NCBI RefSeq assembly: GCF_001514115.1
Contig: NZ_KQ948478.1
Coordinates: 50,012 to 114,011, forward strand
Direction of reading: 5' to 3'
Source: Streptomyces olivochromogenes
GTDB taxonomy: Bacteria > Actinomycetota > Actinomycetes > Streptomycetales > Streptomycetaceae
Length of the DNA: 64,000 nucleotides
In this document: piece after piece, positions 19,401 through 26,604 of the stretch
Position numbering within the stretch: position 1 is the first letter of the stretch
How the letters are laid out: each line of letters begins with the position of its first letter
Position numbers and translations under genes: made by a program
Notes under the pieces: generated by a model
Databases searched by the model: none
What the model was told of the DNA's origin: nothing
Seen by the model: the letters and a program-made list of their open reading frames with translations, nothing else

Positions 19401-21062
19401 GAGGGCGGACAGTATTGCGGGTCGGTCGGGGTGGTCGGTGGGGGTGGCGGCCACGGCCGCACGCTTCACGGCGACGGCGGTCTCCAGGTCTGCGAGCGCA
19501 CCGGTCCGCTCGTACCTCGCCAGCAGCACGCTGCCGAGGCTGAACTGTAGTACCGGGTGGCGGGGGTGGTCCTCGGGGGTGGCTGCCAGCGCTTCTCGGA
19601 AGTGGCCGATGGCCAAGTCCAGGTCCGCCCGCTCGCCGGTCCGCTCGAACCTACTGTGCAGTGAGTTCCCGAGGCTCAACAGCCGCTTCGCGCGCTCCGG
19701 ATGATCGGTGGGGGTGGCGGTCACCGCCTCACGCCCCACCGCGACAGCCGTATCCAGGTCCGCTGCCGTCCCCGTCCGCCTGTGCCTGGCCAGCAGCGCA
19801 CTCCCGAGGTTGGACTGCCGCGTCGCACGGTCGGGGTCGTCGGGCAGCGAAAGGGCCACCGCTTCCCGGAAGTGGCCGATGGCCAGGTCCAGGTCCGCCA
19901 ACTCGTCAGTCCGGTCGAACCTCTGGTGTAGTGAGCTCGCGACGTTCGACAATCGCATCGCCCGCTCCGGATGACCGGCCGGCGTTTCCGCCACTGCCTC
20001 CCGCCCCACCACGACTGCCATGTCCAGGTCCGCCCGGACCCCGGTCCGGGCATACCGTCTCGACAGCGCATTCCCGAGGTTCGACAGCCGCATCGCACGG
20101 TAGGGGTGGTCGGCAGGGGTAGCGGCCATCGCCTCACGCCCCACCGCGACAGCGGCATCCATGTCCGTCGGCGAGCCGGTCCGTTCGAACCGAAGTCCCA
20201 AAGAGCTTCCGAGATGGGAGAGAATTGTCGCGCGGTCGGGGTCGTCGGCTGCGGCGACAGCCACCGCCTCCCGCCCCATCGCGACAGCCTCGTTCACATC
20301 GGCCAGAGCGCCGGTCCGCTCGAACCTCAGCAGCAGCAGGCGCCCGAGGGAGGAGAGCGTCCTTGCGCGGTCGGGGTCATCGGCGGCGACCATGGCCGCC
20401 GCCTCACGCCCCACCGCGACAGCGGCGTCCAGATCCGCCGGCGTGCCGGTCTGCCTGAACCTCTTTCCCAGGGCGCTCCCGAGCATCGACAGCGCGGTCG
20501 CACGGCTCGGGTGGCCGGCCTGAGTGGTGGCGACCGCTTCCCGGAAGTAGCCGATAGCGGTGTCAATGTCCGCCGGCACGCCGATGCGCTCGAACCTCAC
20601 CTGCAGCACGAGCCCGAGTACCGTCAGAAAGGATGCGCGGTCCGGGTGGTCGGGTGAGTCGACCACGATGCGGCGCCACAGATCCGCTGTGCCGGAGAGC
20701 AAGTCCGGGTCGAGGGACACCTGTAGGCGCTGGAACATCTCGAAGGCCCGCGGGACAGCGGCATAGGCGAGGAGGGGCTGCAGCAGTTCCGGAAGCCCGG
20801 CCATGCCGATGACGTAACACGGGGTGAATGCCTCGACGGCGGCGTTCAGTTCCGCGTCACAACTGTTTGCGGGCAACGCCTGGTAGCGGTACCAGTGGAA
20901 CCAGCCGAGGAGGAACCCGGCTTCCGGGTCGCCAGGGCCGTGGTGCGCCGCCAACTGCCCTGCCTCGCGCAGAGCTTCGGACTCCAGCACGGGTGACAGG
21001 TCACGACCCTGGCCTGTCCGCTCCAACCGTGCTCGCAGCGCAGCCAGTCGTTCGTCGCGCAT
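16458..21062 (-). CDS. giant TPR-CHAT caspase-like protease
   Basis: A 1534-residue protein, likely the sensor-protease of a conflict system. Residues 1-154 form a helical N-terminal region. Residues 155-964 are eighteen 45-residue TPR-like modules, consensus R-F-E-R-T-G-x2-A-D-L-D-x-A-I. Residues 1190-1534 are a CHAT (caspase HetF-associated with TPR) domain with His1388 in A-H-F-A-C-H-G and Cys1432 in Y-L-S-A-C-R-T-A, the expected dyad, and the normal end L-L-W-A-A-H-V-H. CHAT proteases are cytosolic Cys peptidases switched on by their repeat region. I chose the ATG at 21062 because GGGGGGAAGA precedes it; 132 in-frame codons upstream lie over the divergent gene. No signal peptide or membrane segment is seen. 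Confidence 0.92.
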   Translation of the reverse strand: MRDERLAALRARLERTGQGRDLSPVLESEALREAGQLAAHHGPGDPEAGFLLGWFHWYRYQALPANSCDAELNAAVEAFTPCYVIGMAGLPELLQPLLAYAAVPRAFEMFQRLQVSLDPDLLSGTADLWRRIVVDSPDHPDRASFLTVLGLVLQVRFERIGVPADIDTAIGYFREAVATTQAGHPSRATALSMLGSALGKRFRQTGTPADLDAAVAVGREAAAMVAADDPDRARTLSSLGRLLLLRFERTGALADVNEAVAMGREAVAVAAADDPDRATILSHLGSSLGLRFERTGSPTDMDAAVAVGREAMAATPADHPYRAMRLSNLGNALSRRYARTGVRADLDMAVVVGREAVAETPAGHPERAMRLSNVASSLHQRFDRTDELADLDLAIGHFREAVALSLPDDPDRATRQSNLGSALLARHRRTGTAADLDTAVAVGREAVTATPTDHPERAKRLLSLGNSLHSRFERTGERADLDLAIGHFREALAATPEDHPRHPVLQFSLGSVLLARYERTGALADLETAVAVKRAAVAATPTDHPDRPAILSALATALGKRFERTGVLADLEAAIEAGQQAVTATAADHPNRAMWLANLGTALHRRFERTGEPADLDLAICHTREALVATPADHPNRAGMLHAFGNGLHMRFERTGEAADLDMAVAVEREAVAATPHDHPDRVGRLNALGGAMRSRFERTGALADVDTAIDHFRDAVAATPHDHPDRSLLLVNLGSALRRRFERTGGLADLGTAVMVLEKVLTATPADHPARAMRLASLGATLHMRFERTGTPADLEAAIAHLRQAVDATSADHPSRAMWLSSLGVVLLRGVERSGVRADLDAAIVIGQEALAATPADHPGRATRLSNLGSALLGRFRRTSVPADLDTAIEHFRSAVAIAPADHSTWALWLFNLGNALETRRRRTGAAADLSEAVSCWLEVAWTESAPPSLRVRAGWSAARLLAASGDGERAAQAAEAAVLLLPQTTARRLERGDQQYTIGGFAGLAGEAAALALASAVGNDAERAEQALRLLEASRAVLLGQALETRTDLTTLRERHPGLARRFMELRERLDEPTTMAVGEVGAEAAEAAEAADHTLRLVRDRRVTVEEFTAVLDKIRSLDGFTSFALPPSTKDLLAQAAQGPVVVFNISDHRSDALLLTSKGITALELPGLSPARVTEQTDVFRQARQLAVSGTDHDIRKAAQATLIKVLEWLWDEAVGHVMETLERDGHLTVERGDSGKELLPRVWWAPGGLLGQLPVHAAGHHTDKTGGPRPRTVMDRAVSSYIPTVRALGYARERSQTPAAQPPTGPRSLIVAMPTTPGLPGGGRLGFVEAEVAMLLDRLPSPVLLREPESDGASGDPAEAVPTKDNVLARLPECAIAHFACHGDSDPVDPSRSLLLLHDHADDPLTVASLAPVALDRTRLAYLSACRTAVVDTPALLDEAIHLTSAFQLAGIPNVIGTLWEIDDDMAVTVAALFYAGLQADAVGTDCAESARALHTALRQIRDGLGLPAPFDRTQAPLLWAAHVHAGA
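18171..20600 (-). repeat. eighteen 135-bp coding repeats (TPR modules)
   Basis: The TPR part of the CHAT gene is an uninterrupted array of eighteen 135-bp units, each encoding 45 residues. Every unit has the same frame and length, and D-H-P-x-R-A then L-x-N-L-G recur at fixed positions. Internal units are the most alike; the first and last are the most divergent. The uniform length suggests growth by unequal crossing-over. Confidence 0.88.
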
Positions 21063-21212
21063 TCTTCCCCCCTGGATGCTCACGCTCTGCGATAGTAGTG
21101 GCACGCTTCGTGAGGTGGCGGCCTGTCGTGTGGATACGCTGGCCGCAAAGCGGCCGGACAGCCTCATCGACACCGGCAGGGAGCGGTTCGGACCAAGGGA
21201 AGCGGGGGACGT
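21063..21212. promoter_or_regulatory. divergent promoter region of the CHAT locus
   Basis: A 150-bp spacer separates the CHAT start from the start of the small Cys/His protein. Both genes have purine-rich ribosome sites at its edges (GGGGGGAAGA leftward, GGGGGAC rightward). Shared control from this spacer is likely; no clear palindrome was found. Confidence 0.5.
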
Positions 21213-21605
21213 GTGACTGAAGAGACGGCGCAGCGGATGGCGATCGTCTGCGCGAACGTGGAACATATCCGCCGGCGTCTGTGCGACAGCCCGGCCGGGG
21301 ACGACACGGTTCTCCAAGAACTGCTGAACACTGCACGCGGCGGCGGGGAGGTAGCGGGCCCCGTGAACGTCTTGCACAGTGTTCTGCAGGCCCTCGGCGA
21401 CCTCCAGGGCCTCAGCACGTACACGATCCGCAGGCGCACAGGAGATCGCGATGTGCACCCGGCGGGCACCGACCGTGAACGCCCATCAGAGCCGGTGTAC
21501 CTGTGCCCGGCCACGCGGTGCGCACGCTCCTGGTGGCCGCAGGGACCCGTCCCAGTGCCCCACTGCGCGATCAGCGGAGAAGCACTTCGCCGGGACCAGT
21601 TGTAG
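21213..21605 (+). CDS. small CHAT-linked protein with C-terminal Cys/His cluster
   Basis: A 130-residue protein starting at a GTG after GGGGGAC. Residues 1-70 are helical (I-V-C-A-N-V-E-H-I-R-R-R-L and V-L-H-S-V-L-Q-A-L-G-D-L-Q-G-L). The tail has Y-L-C-P-A-T-R-C-A-R followed by P-H-C-A-I-S-G-E-A-L-R, a C-x4-C...H-C cluster that probably binds zinc. I do not recognise a named family. Small proteins of this size with a similar cluster accompany CHAT or vWA-MoxR conflict genes in actinobacteria, so an adaptor role is plausible but inferred. Only three bases separate its stop from the next ATG. Confidence 0.75.
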   Translation: MTEETAQRMAIVCANVEHIRRRLCDSPAGDDTVLQELLNTARGGGEVAGPVNVLHSVLQALGDLQGLSTYTIRRRTGDRDVHPAGTDRERPSEPVYLCPATRCARSWWPQGPVPVPHCAISGEALRRDQL

Positions 21606-21608
21606 CCG

Positions 21609-22595
21609 ATGGGCGGCATGCTGTCAGAACTCGGCAAGAAGCTCGCCGAACGATGGTTGTCCCTGCTCGTCCTGCCCGGTGCCCTTTACCTGGCGGTCGG
21701 CGCCACCGCCCTCACCCTCGGCCAGGCACACCCCTTCGACCTGCACCGCCTGACGGGCCAGATCACCTCGTGGGCCATCGCCCCCGCCACCGGCACCGCC
21801 GGCGGCCAAGTGGTGCTGCTGGCCGCCTCGCTGGCGGGAGCCGCAGCTGTAGGACTGGCCGCCCAGACACTGGGCTCCCTGACCGAACCGCTCCACCTCG
21901 CCGCCGACTGGCCCATCTGGCCACCAGGCCTTCGCCATCTCGCGCAGTGGGCCACCGGACGCCGGAGAACCCGTTGGACGGATGCCGCCGTGTCTTGGCA
22001 CCGTCACCGGGATGAAGCCGCCGCCGCCCGCGCCCGCGGCGCACGGACAACTCCCCTCCCACGGTACGCGGCCCGCGCAGCGATGACCCGCATCTCGCCC
22101 GAGCGCCCCGAACGACCCACCTGGAGCGGTGACCGCATCCACGCCGTGGCCGTGCGGCTGGAGCGGGACTACCACCTCGATCTGGCGGCCCTGTGGCCGC
22201 ACTTGTGGTTGTCGCTGCCCGACAATGTCCGCACCGAGATCTCAGCCGCCCGCCAGGCCCTCACCCGGGCCACCACCCTGACAGCCTGGGCTGTGCTGTA
22301 CCTACTCCTTGTCCCGTGGTGGTGGCCCGCCGCCGGAATCACGGCCGCCCTCGTCATCACCAGCTGGCGCCGCACCCGCACCGCCGCCGACACGTACGCC
22401 ACTCTGCTGGAGGCCGCCGTCCGCCTCCACGCCCGCGACCTCGCCGGCCAGCTGGGCCTGGACTGCGATTCCCTGTCCCACGAATCCGGCGACGCCCTCA
22501 CGCGCCACCTGACTCCCAGCGCTCCCCCACGGCCACCGGATGACACGACGTCCATCGGCCGCCCCCGATCCGCGCGCGAAGACAGCAGCCACTGA
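21609..22595 (+). CDS. CHAT-linked membrane protein, about four TM segments
   Basis: A 328-residue protein, second gene of the operon divergent from the CHAT protease. Hydrophobic segments lie at about residues 16-37, 67-88 and 223-253, the last long enough for a hairpin. Between the second and third is a basic cytosolic loop of roughly 130 residues (R-R-R-T-R-W-T-D, H-R-H-R-D-E, R-I-S-P-E-R-P-E-R-P). A second soluble part follows residue 255. No enzymatic motif is seen. It could be the membrane effector or the cleavage target of the protease; this is inference from gene order alone. Confidence 0.8.
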   Translation: MGGMLSELGKKLAERWLSLLVLPGALYLAVGATALTLGQAHPFDLHRLTGQITSWAIAPATGTAGGQVVLLAASLAGAAAVGLAAQTLGSLTEPLHLAADWPIWPPGLRHLAQWATGRRRTRWTDAAVSWHRHRDEAAAARARGARTTPLPRYAARAAMTRISPERPERPTWSGDRIHAVAVRLERDYHLDLAALWPHLWLSLPDNVRTEISAARQALTRATTLTAWAVLYLLLVPWWWPAAGITAALVITSWRRTRTAADTYATLLEAAVRLHARDLAGQLGLDCDSLSHESGDALTRHLTPSAPPRPPDDTTSIGRPRSAREDSSH

Positions 22596-22954
22596 GCCCC
22601 TTCCAACCTGGCTGTGAGATCGAGCGGTTGCGGTGACGGGGCAACGAAAACTCAGGTAGATGGGTTGTCGACTAACAACTACCTTCTCCGCCTAGAGCCC
22701 CCGAGCCATTGCCCACCCATCCGGGCTGCATCTGTCCAATTCCGCACTCCGACTGCTGCGGCGGGGGTTGGCCGCTCGGCGACGACTGATCGGCACCCGG
22801 CGGCGGCTGACCTGCAGCCGCCAGGCGCCGACGACCCTGGCCCACCTGCGCTGCAACCACACTTTTGCCGAGCTCGCAGCCAGATTCCGCTCGGGCCTAC
22901 CCCCAGCCGCACCGCCGCGCGAAATCAAAAACCAAGCTGCGAAGGAACGTCTGA
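22596..22954. other. no gene seen
   Basis: About 360 bp between the membrane protein and a leftward small gene. It is rich in short C/G tracts. Frames on both strands are Pro/Arg/Ala-rich without family signals. It probably contains the end of the conflict operon transcript. Confidence 0.4.
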
Positions 22955-23266
22955 TCACACGAGGCGGACTCGCGCGGCTGGTATGCGGCCGGGCAGGTAG
23001 ACGAATCCGTTGCCGTTGTCGAGGAGCAACCCCTCATCGATGCCGTCCACGGACCAGAGATCAACCGGCCCACCGGTGTTGTTGATCTGAAGGAAGAACT
23101 CTGCTTCCTCCTCGCCCCGACAGACGAAGATCCCCTCCACCTCAGGGCGACGGCTGCCGGCGATTCCCGGTGCGGCGCTCATCCGGGCCCAATCCAGGCC
23201 ATGTTGTGCGATCGACTGCCGATTGAGCATGGACGAAACGTGGAAGAGGTTCGACGTATCAAACAC
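22955..23266 (-). CDS. small conserved protein, possibly ADP-ribosyltransferase-like
   Basis: A 103-residue protein with the well-formed pattern L-F-H-V-S-S-M-L-N-R-Q-S-I-A-Q-H-G-L-D-W and later G-I-A-G-S. It continues V-E-G-I-F-V-C and ends I-P-A-A-R-V-R-L-V. The H-V-S-S...S-I-x2-H-G-L-D-W start resembles the NAD-binding front of small ADP-ribosyltransferase-fold proteins, where a His then a short helix recur. That assignment is a structural guess. Coding bias is good and the reading complete. It lies alone at the right edge of the CHAT island and converges with the membrane-protein gene. Confidence 0.6.
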   Translation of the reverse strand: MFDTSNLFHVSSMLNRQSIAQHGLDWARMSAAPGIAGSRRPEVEGIFVCRGEEEAEFFLQINNTGGPVDLWSVDGIDEGLLLDNGNGFVYLPGRIPAARVRLV

Positions 23267-23299
23267 GCCAGGAGTATAGAAGGCAGTGAGGCTTCCTCC

Positions 23300-23647
23300 T
23301 CAGGCTGAGGCGGTCAGCTCCAGGGTGAGGACGGCCTTGACGAGGTCGGTGATGCGGGTGGCGCCTGCAGCGGAGCTTCCACAGCAGGCGCCAGGACTTG
23401 AGGGTGGCCATGGCCTGTTCGCCGAGTGCGCGGATCTTCGCGTGGGCGCGGTTGACGGCCTTCTTCCCGGCGGAGAGCTTGTTCCAGCGGCCGCGGAAGG
23501 GGACACCGACCGCTCGCTGCCTCGCAGCGCAGCAGCGATCTCCCGGTTCTTCTCTCCGCCCCCGAAGCGTTTCACGGCCTGCAGCCGGATCCGCTCCCGC
23601 ACGGCTCTCCCGGCGTCGGTCAACCCACCGCCCTGTGCGTATCTCAC
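23300..23647 (-). pseudogene. hybrid transposase remnant (HTH front, IS5-type back)
   Basis: The 23647 start gives M-R-Y-A-Q-G-G-G-L-T-D-A-G-R-A-V-R-E-R-I-R, like the winged-helix front of IS630-type transposases. It then passes into the C-terminal end of an IS5-type transposase: K-L-S-A-G-K-K-A-V-N-R-A-H-A-K-I-R-A-L-G-E in one frame and I-T-D-L-V-K-A-V-L-T-L-E-L in the other. So two unrelated transposases were joined by deletion and then frameshifted. Confidence 0.65.
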
Positions 23648-23716
23648 AGCCCAGGGCTACTGGAACCAAGCGCCCACCCTGAGGCGAACGGCTCCGACAT
23701 CACCCGACCAAGGTCA

Positions 23717-23929
23717 GTACCTGCGGCGGACGGTGGTGTGTTCGCGTTCGGCGACGCCACGTTCTACGGTTCCATGGCAGGAAAACCCCTCAATGGCCGG
23801 ATCACGAGTATTTCGCCGACGCCCACGGCCTCGGGATACTGGCTGAATGCCTGCGACGGTGGCGTGTTCGCATTTGGTGACGCGCCCTTCTATGGATCAA
23901 ATCCGGTGTACGGCTGCCGAGGGACGTGA
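23717..23929 (+). pseudogene. orphan end of a DGGVFAFGDA-repeat surface protein
   Basis: A 70-codon open stretch contains two copies of D-G-G-V-F-A-F-G-D-A-x-F-Y-G-S and one T-P-T-A-S-G-Y-W-L. This is the repeat unit of large secreted actinobacterial proteins with propeller-like repeats that often accompany cell-wall hydrolases. There is no start, signal peptide or enzyme domain, so this is the 3' end of a lost gene stranded between two insertion remnants. Confidence 0.75.
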
Positions 23930-24031
23930 CAGCCGACGCCTTACACCGGGCTCAGGCATGGCTCGCAGGGCATCGGCGTTGTAGTACGAGGGGCAGGGCT
24001 TCGGCATAGTCGCGTGACGTCCATTTCGTGA

Positions 24032-25225
24032 TCATGTGAGTCCCAGGAGGGCGAGAGGTCGGCTGGCGTCGCGGGCGTTGCGCCGGAGGCCGGCGGCGAT
24101 GCTGTTCTTCCCGGCGAGGCGAAGGGCGCCGATGGCGAGGTTGCGCCAGGTCGCCATGGCGCGGGGTGCGGAGCCGGTTCGCAGCTGGGAGGCGTCCTCG
24201 GCGAACGTCGCGTCTCGGACGTGGTGCAGGGCTTCGATCTTCCATTGGCTGCGGATCAGCCGAGCGAGCTCGGCGGGTGTGGCCTGTTCCGCAGTGAGGT
24301 CGGTGACCGCGTAGACGGTCTTGATGCTGACCTTGCCGGTCTTGCGGTCCATTCGGCGGCGTTTGAGCTGGATGGCCTGGCGGGCGCCGGGAAAGAGCAG
24401 GCTCCTCGCCGTGCACACCTTGATGCGGCGGATCTCAGCGCGGCCGTGGCCGGTGTCGTGGGTGCGGCCCTGCAGCGGGATCTGCTTCCAGGGAAGGGAT
24501 TTGAGCTGCTTGTGGAGCTTCGCCTGGTTCCCTTTCGCAATCACGATGTACTGCGCGCCTCGGCCGAGCAGGTAGCCGGCGTACTCGCGCTGGATGCGCA
24601 TGGCGTCCGCTGGTCACGACCACGCCCGCCAGATCGGCGAGGGTCTCCAGCAGAGGCTGGAAGCAGGTGATCTCGTTGGTCTTCTCGCCAACGTCGAGTT
24701 GGGCCAGGACCAGGCCGGAGAGGTGGCCGCCGGCGGTGAGCAGATGAATCTCGCGGCCCGTGGCCCTGGCCGCTCCGCGCAGGGTCTTGCCGTCGACCGC
24801 CACGCGTACAGCCGGCCGTCGGCCCCAGTGCGCCGGTCGGCCAGCCAGCGGCCCACGGCCCGGTCCGACGCGTCGCCGTCGATGCGGCCCAGCGGCCGAC
24901 ACACCGTCACCTCCGTCGGCAGGCACCGTTTCGGGGACAGCGGATCGGGCTGTACGCCGAGACGCTCCAGGGCGGACGGCGGGGCGTCGGTGATCCACTC
25001 ACCCACCGCCAGCAGGGAGGTCGCTCCGGCCAGAACCGCCCACGCGGTCAGCGCAGGCATGACGACCAGCGCGTGCCGTACACCGCGCGGATCGCGAGGG
25101 TCGGGCGCCGCGGCCAGACGCTCCAGCAGGCCCGGGATCTCCCCAAGTACGGCCCCGGAATGCTCGCGGAGTTGGTCAAAGGGGCAAGTGGGATCGGCGA
25201 TAACGCGTCGGCAGGCACGGTTCAT
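24032..25225 (-). pseudogene. ISAs1-family transposase broken by two frameshifts
   Basis: Three frames in order rebuild an ISAs1 transposase of about 390 residues. They are V-P-A/I-P-G-L-L-E-R-L...D-P-R-G-V-R-H-A-L from the start; V-A-V-D-G-K-T-L-R-G-A and L-A-Q-L-D-V-G-E-K-T-N-E-I after a shift near 24800; and Q-R-E-Y-A-G-Y-L-L, I-V-I-A-K-G-N-Q and I-R-S-Q-W-K-I-E-A-L-H after a second shift near 24600. The end A-L-L-G-L-T is normal. The likely start ATG overlaps the stop of the XRE gene. Near full length implies a recent arrival. Confidence 0.85.
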
Positions 25226-25443
25226 TCGCCCGCGGTGTCCTCGGCCTCCCAGCGAAGCAGGTCGCCTGGCTGGCACTTGAGCACCTCGCAGAGCGCGGCG
25301 AGTGTGGCAAAGCGCACCGCCTTGGCGCGGCCGTTCTTGAGTACCGCCAGGTTGGCGGGCGTGATCCCTACGCGGTCCGCGAGTTCGCCCACGGACATCT
25401 TCCGTCTGGCCAGCATCACGTCGATGTCGACGGCGATCGGCAT
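25222..25443 (-). CDS. XRE-family helix-turn-helix regulator (YozG type)
   Basis: A 73-residue single-domain DNA-binding protein. Its HTH includes M-S-V-G-E-L-A-D-R-V-G-I-T-P-A-N-L-A-V-L and a recognition-helix end L-K-N-G-R-A-K-A-V-R-F. Family members are short, as here, and almost always follow a DUF2975 membrane protein. The start overlaps the DUF2975 stop (TGATG). It probably represses its own operon through the palindrome at 25967. The ISAs1 start touches its stop codon, so the insertion happened exactly downstream and left it intact. Confidence 0.9.
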   Translation of the reverse strand: MPIAVDIDVMLARRKMSVGELADRVGITPANLAVLKNGRAKAVRFATLAALCEVLKCQPGDLLRWEAEDTAGE

Positions 25444-25934
25444 CAGATCACCTCGTCCAACTCGGCCTGCATCTGCGCCGCTTCGACATCGCGGGCGACG
25501 GCCTGGGCGAGCAGCATCCGCAGCACGAGCACGATGAGCGCGACTCCCAGGATGGCCACGCCAATCCCGCCCATGATGAGGGTGACGCCCGGGTCGTCCC
25601 GCTGGCCGGGCGCGTTGAGGGCCGTGACCGCGAACCACACGAGAGCAGCCGCGACGATCGCGCCGATGATGCCGTCCACGTACCGGAAGGCGGCGTGGGA
25701 GAACACGGTTCCGCGTCGCACCATCGTTACCAGTCGCCATACACAGACCAGGGCGACCTGGGCCGCCCCGATGCCCAGGATCGTGACCACGCGCAGCGGG
25801 GTCAGCGGGAGTGACCCGTCCTCCGGGTCACTCCCGCTGACCAACGCCCACACCATCAATGCCTGTACGAACACGGTGCCGGTGAGCACCACCACGAGCA
25901 CGGCGCGCAGCGCGCGCACGGTCAGCTTTCCCAT
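25443..25934 (-). CDS. DUF2975 membrane protein
   Basis: A 163-residue integral membrane protein with four predicted segments: near residues 10-33, 47-68, 83-105 and 118-142. The charged C terminus (R-D-V-E-A-A-Q-M-Q-A-E-L-D-E-V-I) is cytosolic. DUF2975 proteins of this length pair with XRE regulators; the pair is thought to sense a membrane signal, though the signal is not known. GGAAGG lies eight bases before the chosen ATG. Confidence 0.88.
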   Translation of the reverse strand: MGKLTVRALRAVLVVVLTGTVFVQALMVWALVSGSDPEDGSLPLTPLRVVTILGIGAAQVALVCVWRLVTMVRRGTVFSHAAFRYVDGIIGAIVAAALVWFAVTALNAPGQRDDPGVTLIMGGIGVAILGVALIVLVLRMLLAQAVARDVEAAQMQAELDEVI

Positions 25935-25966
25935 GACCCATCCTTCCATCGAGATGCGATGGGAAT

Positions 25967-25983
25967 CTATCGACACTCGATAG
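25967..25983. promoter_or_regulatory. palindromic operator CTATCGA-CAC-TCGATAG
   Basis: A perfect 7-bp inverted repeat with a 3-bp centre, 33 bp upstream of the DUF2975 ATG. The position suits autoregulation by the XRE protein encoded in the same operon. Confidence 0.65.
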
Positions 25984-26604
25984 GTGAAGCAAGGGCTGGG
26001 TCGGAGGGCGGGCGGCGGTCTCGCACCATGACAGGATGCCGCCGCCCCCTCCCGCGGCATGGCGCGATGCGAAGGTTCTCGATCTTGCCGAGTCGACCTC
26101 GCTCAGCCACAAATCGGACGCCATCCGACTACGCCGAAGTCTTGGTACGAGTCCCGGTTCGCGGCGGTCTGCCGGCCGGTGGCAGCCGGAACGTTGGCCG
26201 CACGGGTTTGAGCAGCAGACACGAGGTTCCTACCCACTTGGTAGGGGCCTCGTCGTCGCGAACGCTCTCCGCCTCTGCAGTCTCCTCGGCGGGCTCGTCC
26301 TCCTCTGCAGCGAGCACAGCAAGCCTGCGTGCCGGTTAAACAGTCACTTGCCGCCCTCTCGGTTCGGCGGTGACCTCTTGGCCGACCGCCACCACCGGTG
26401 CTCGCCCCCGAGCCTCCGCCGACGGCGCCGCGCGGGACGAGATCCGGGACTGCACCTGCGTGAAGTTCTGTGACGAGGACCCGGAGACTGCCTACGGCCT
26501 CTCTGGCCGTCGGCACGTGCACCTGGCCAGCCAGGGCACAAGCTCCTGCCCGTCCCCCCTGGACGCTGCAGTTGGTGACGTCTGATCGACAGCCGTCAAC
26601 CCGT
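25984..26604. other. no convincing gene
   Basis: About 620 bp upstream of the DUF2975 operon. A leftward frame at 26129-26317 has an acidic start (E-E-D-E-P-A-E-E-T-A-E-A-E) but no ribosome site or family match. Other frames are inconsistent. No RNA gene was recognised. Confidence 0.4.

Noticed and set aside
17604..19550. 648-codon rightward frame opposite the TPR array
   Set aside because: Mirrors the repeat array on the wrong strand; the repetitive product merely reflects the DNA repeat.
21063..21458. 132-codon N-terminal extension of the CHAT protein
   Set aside because: Overlaps the divergent small gene and lacks a ribosome site, whereas the ATG at 21062 has an excellent one.
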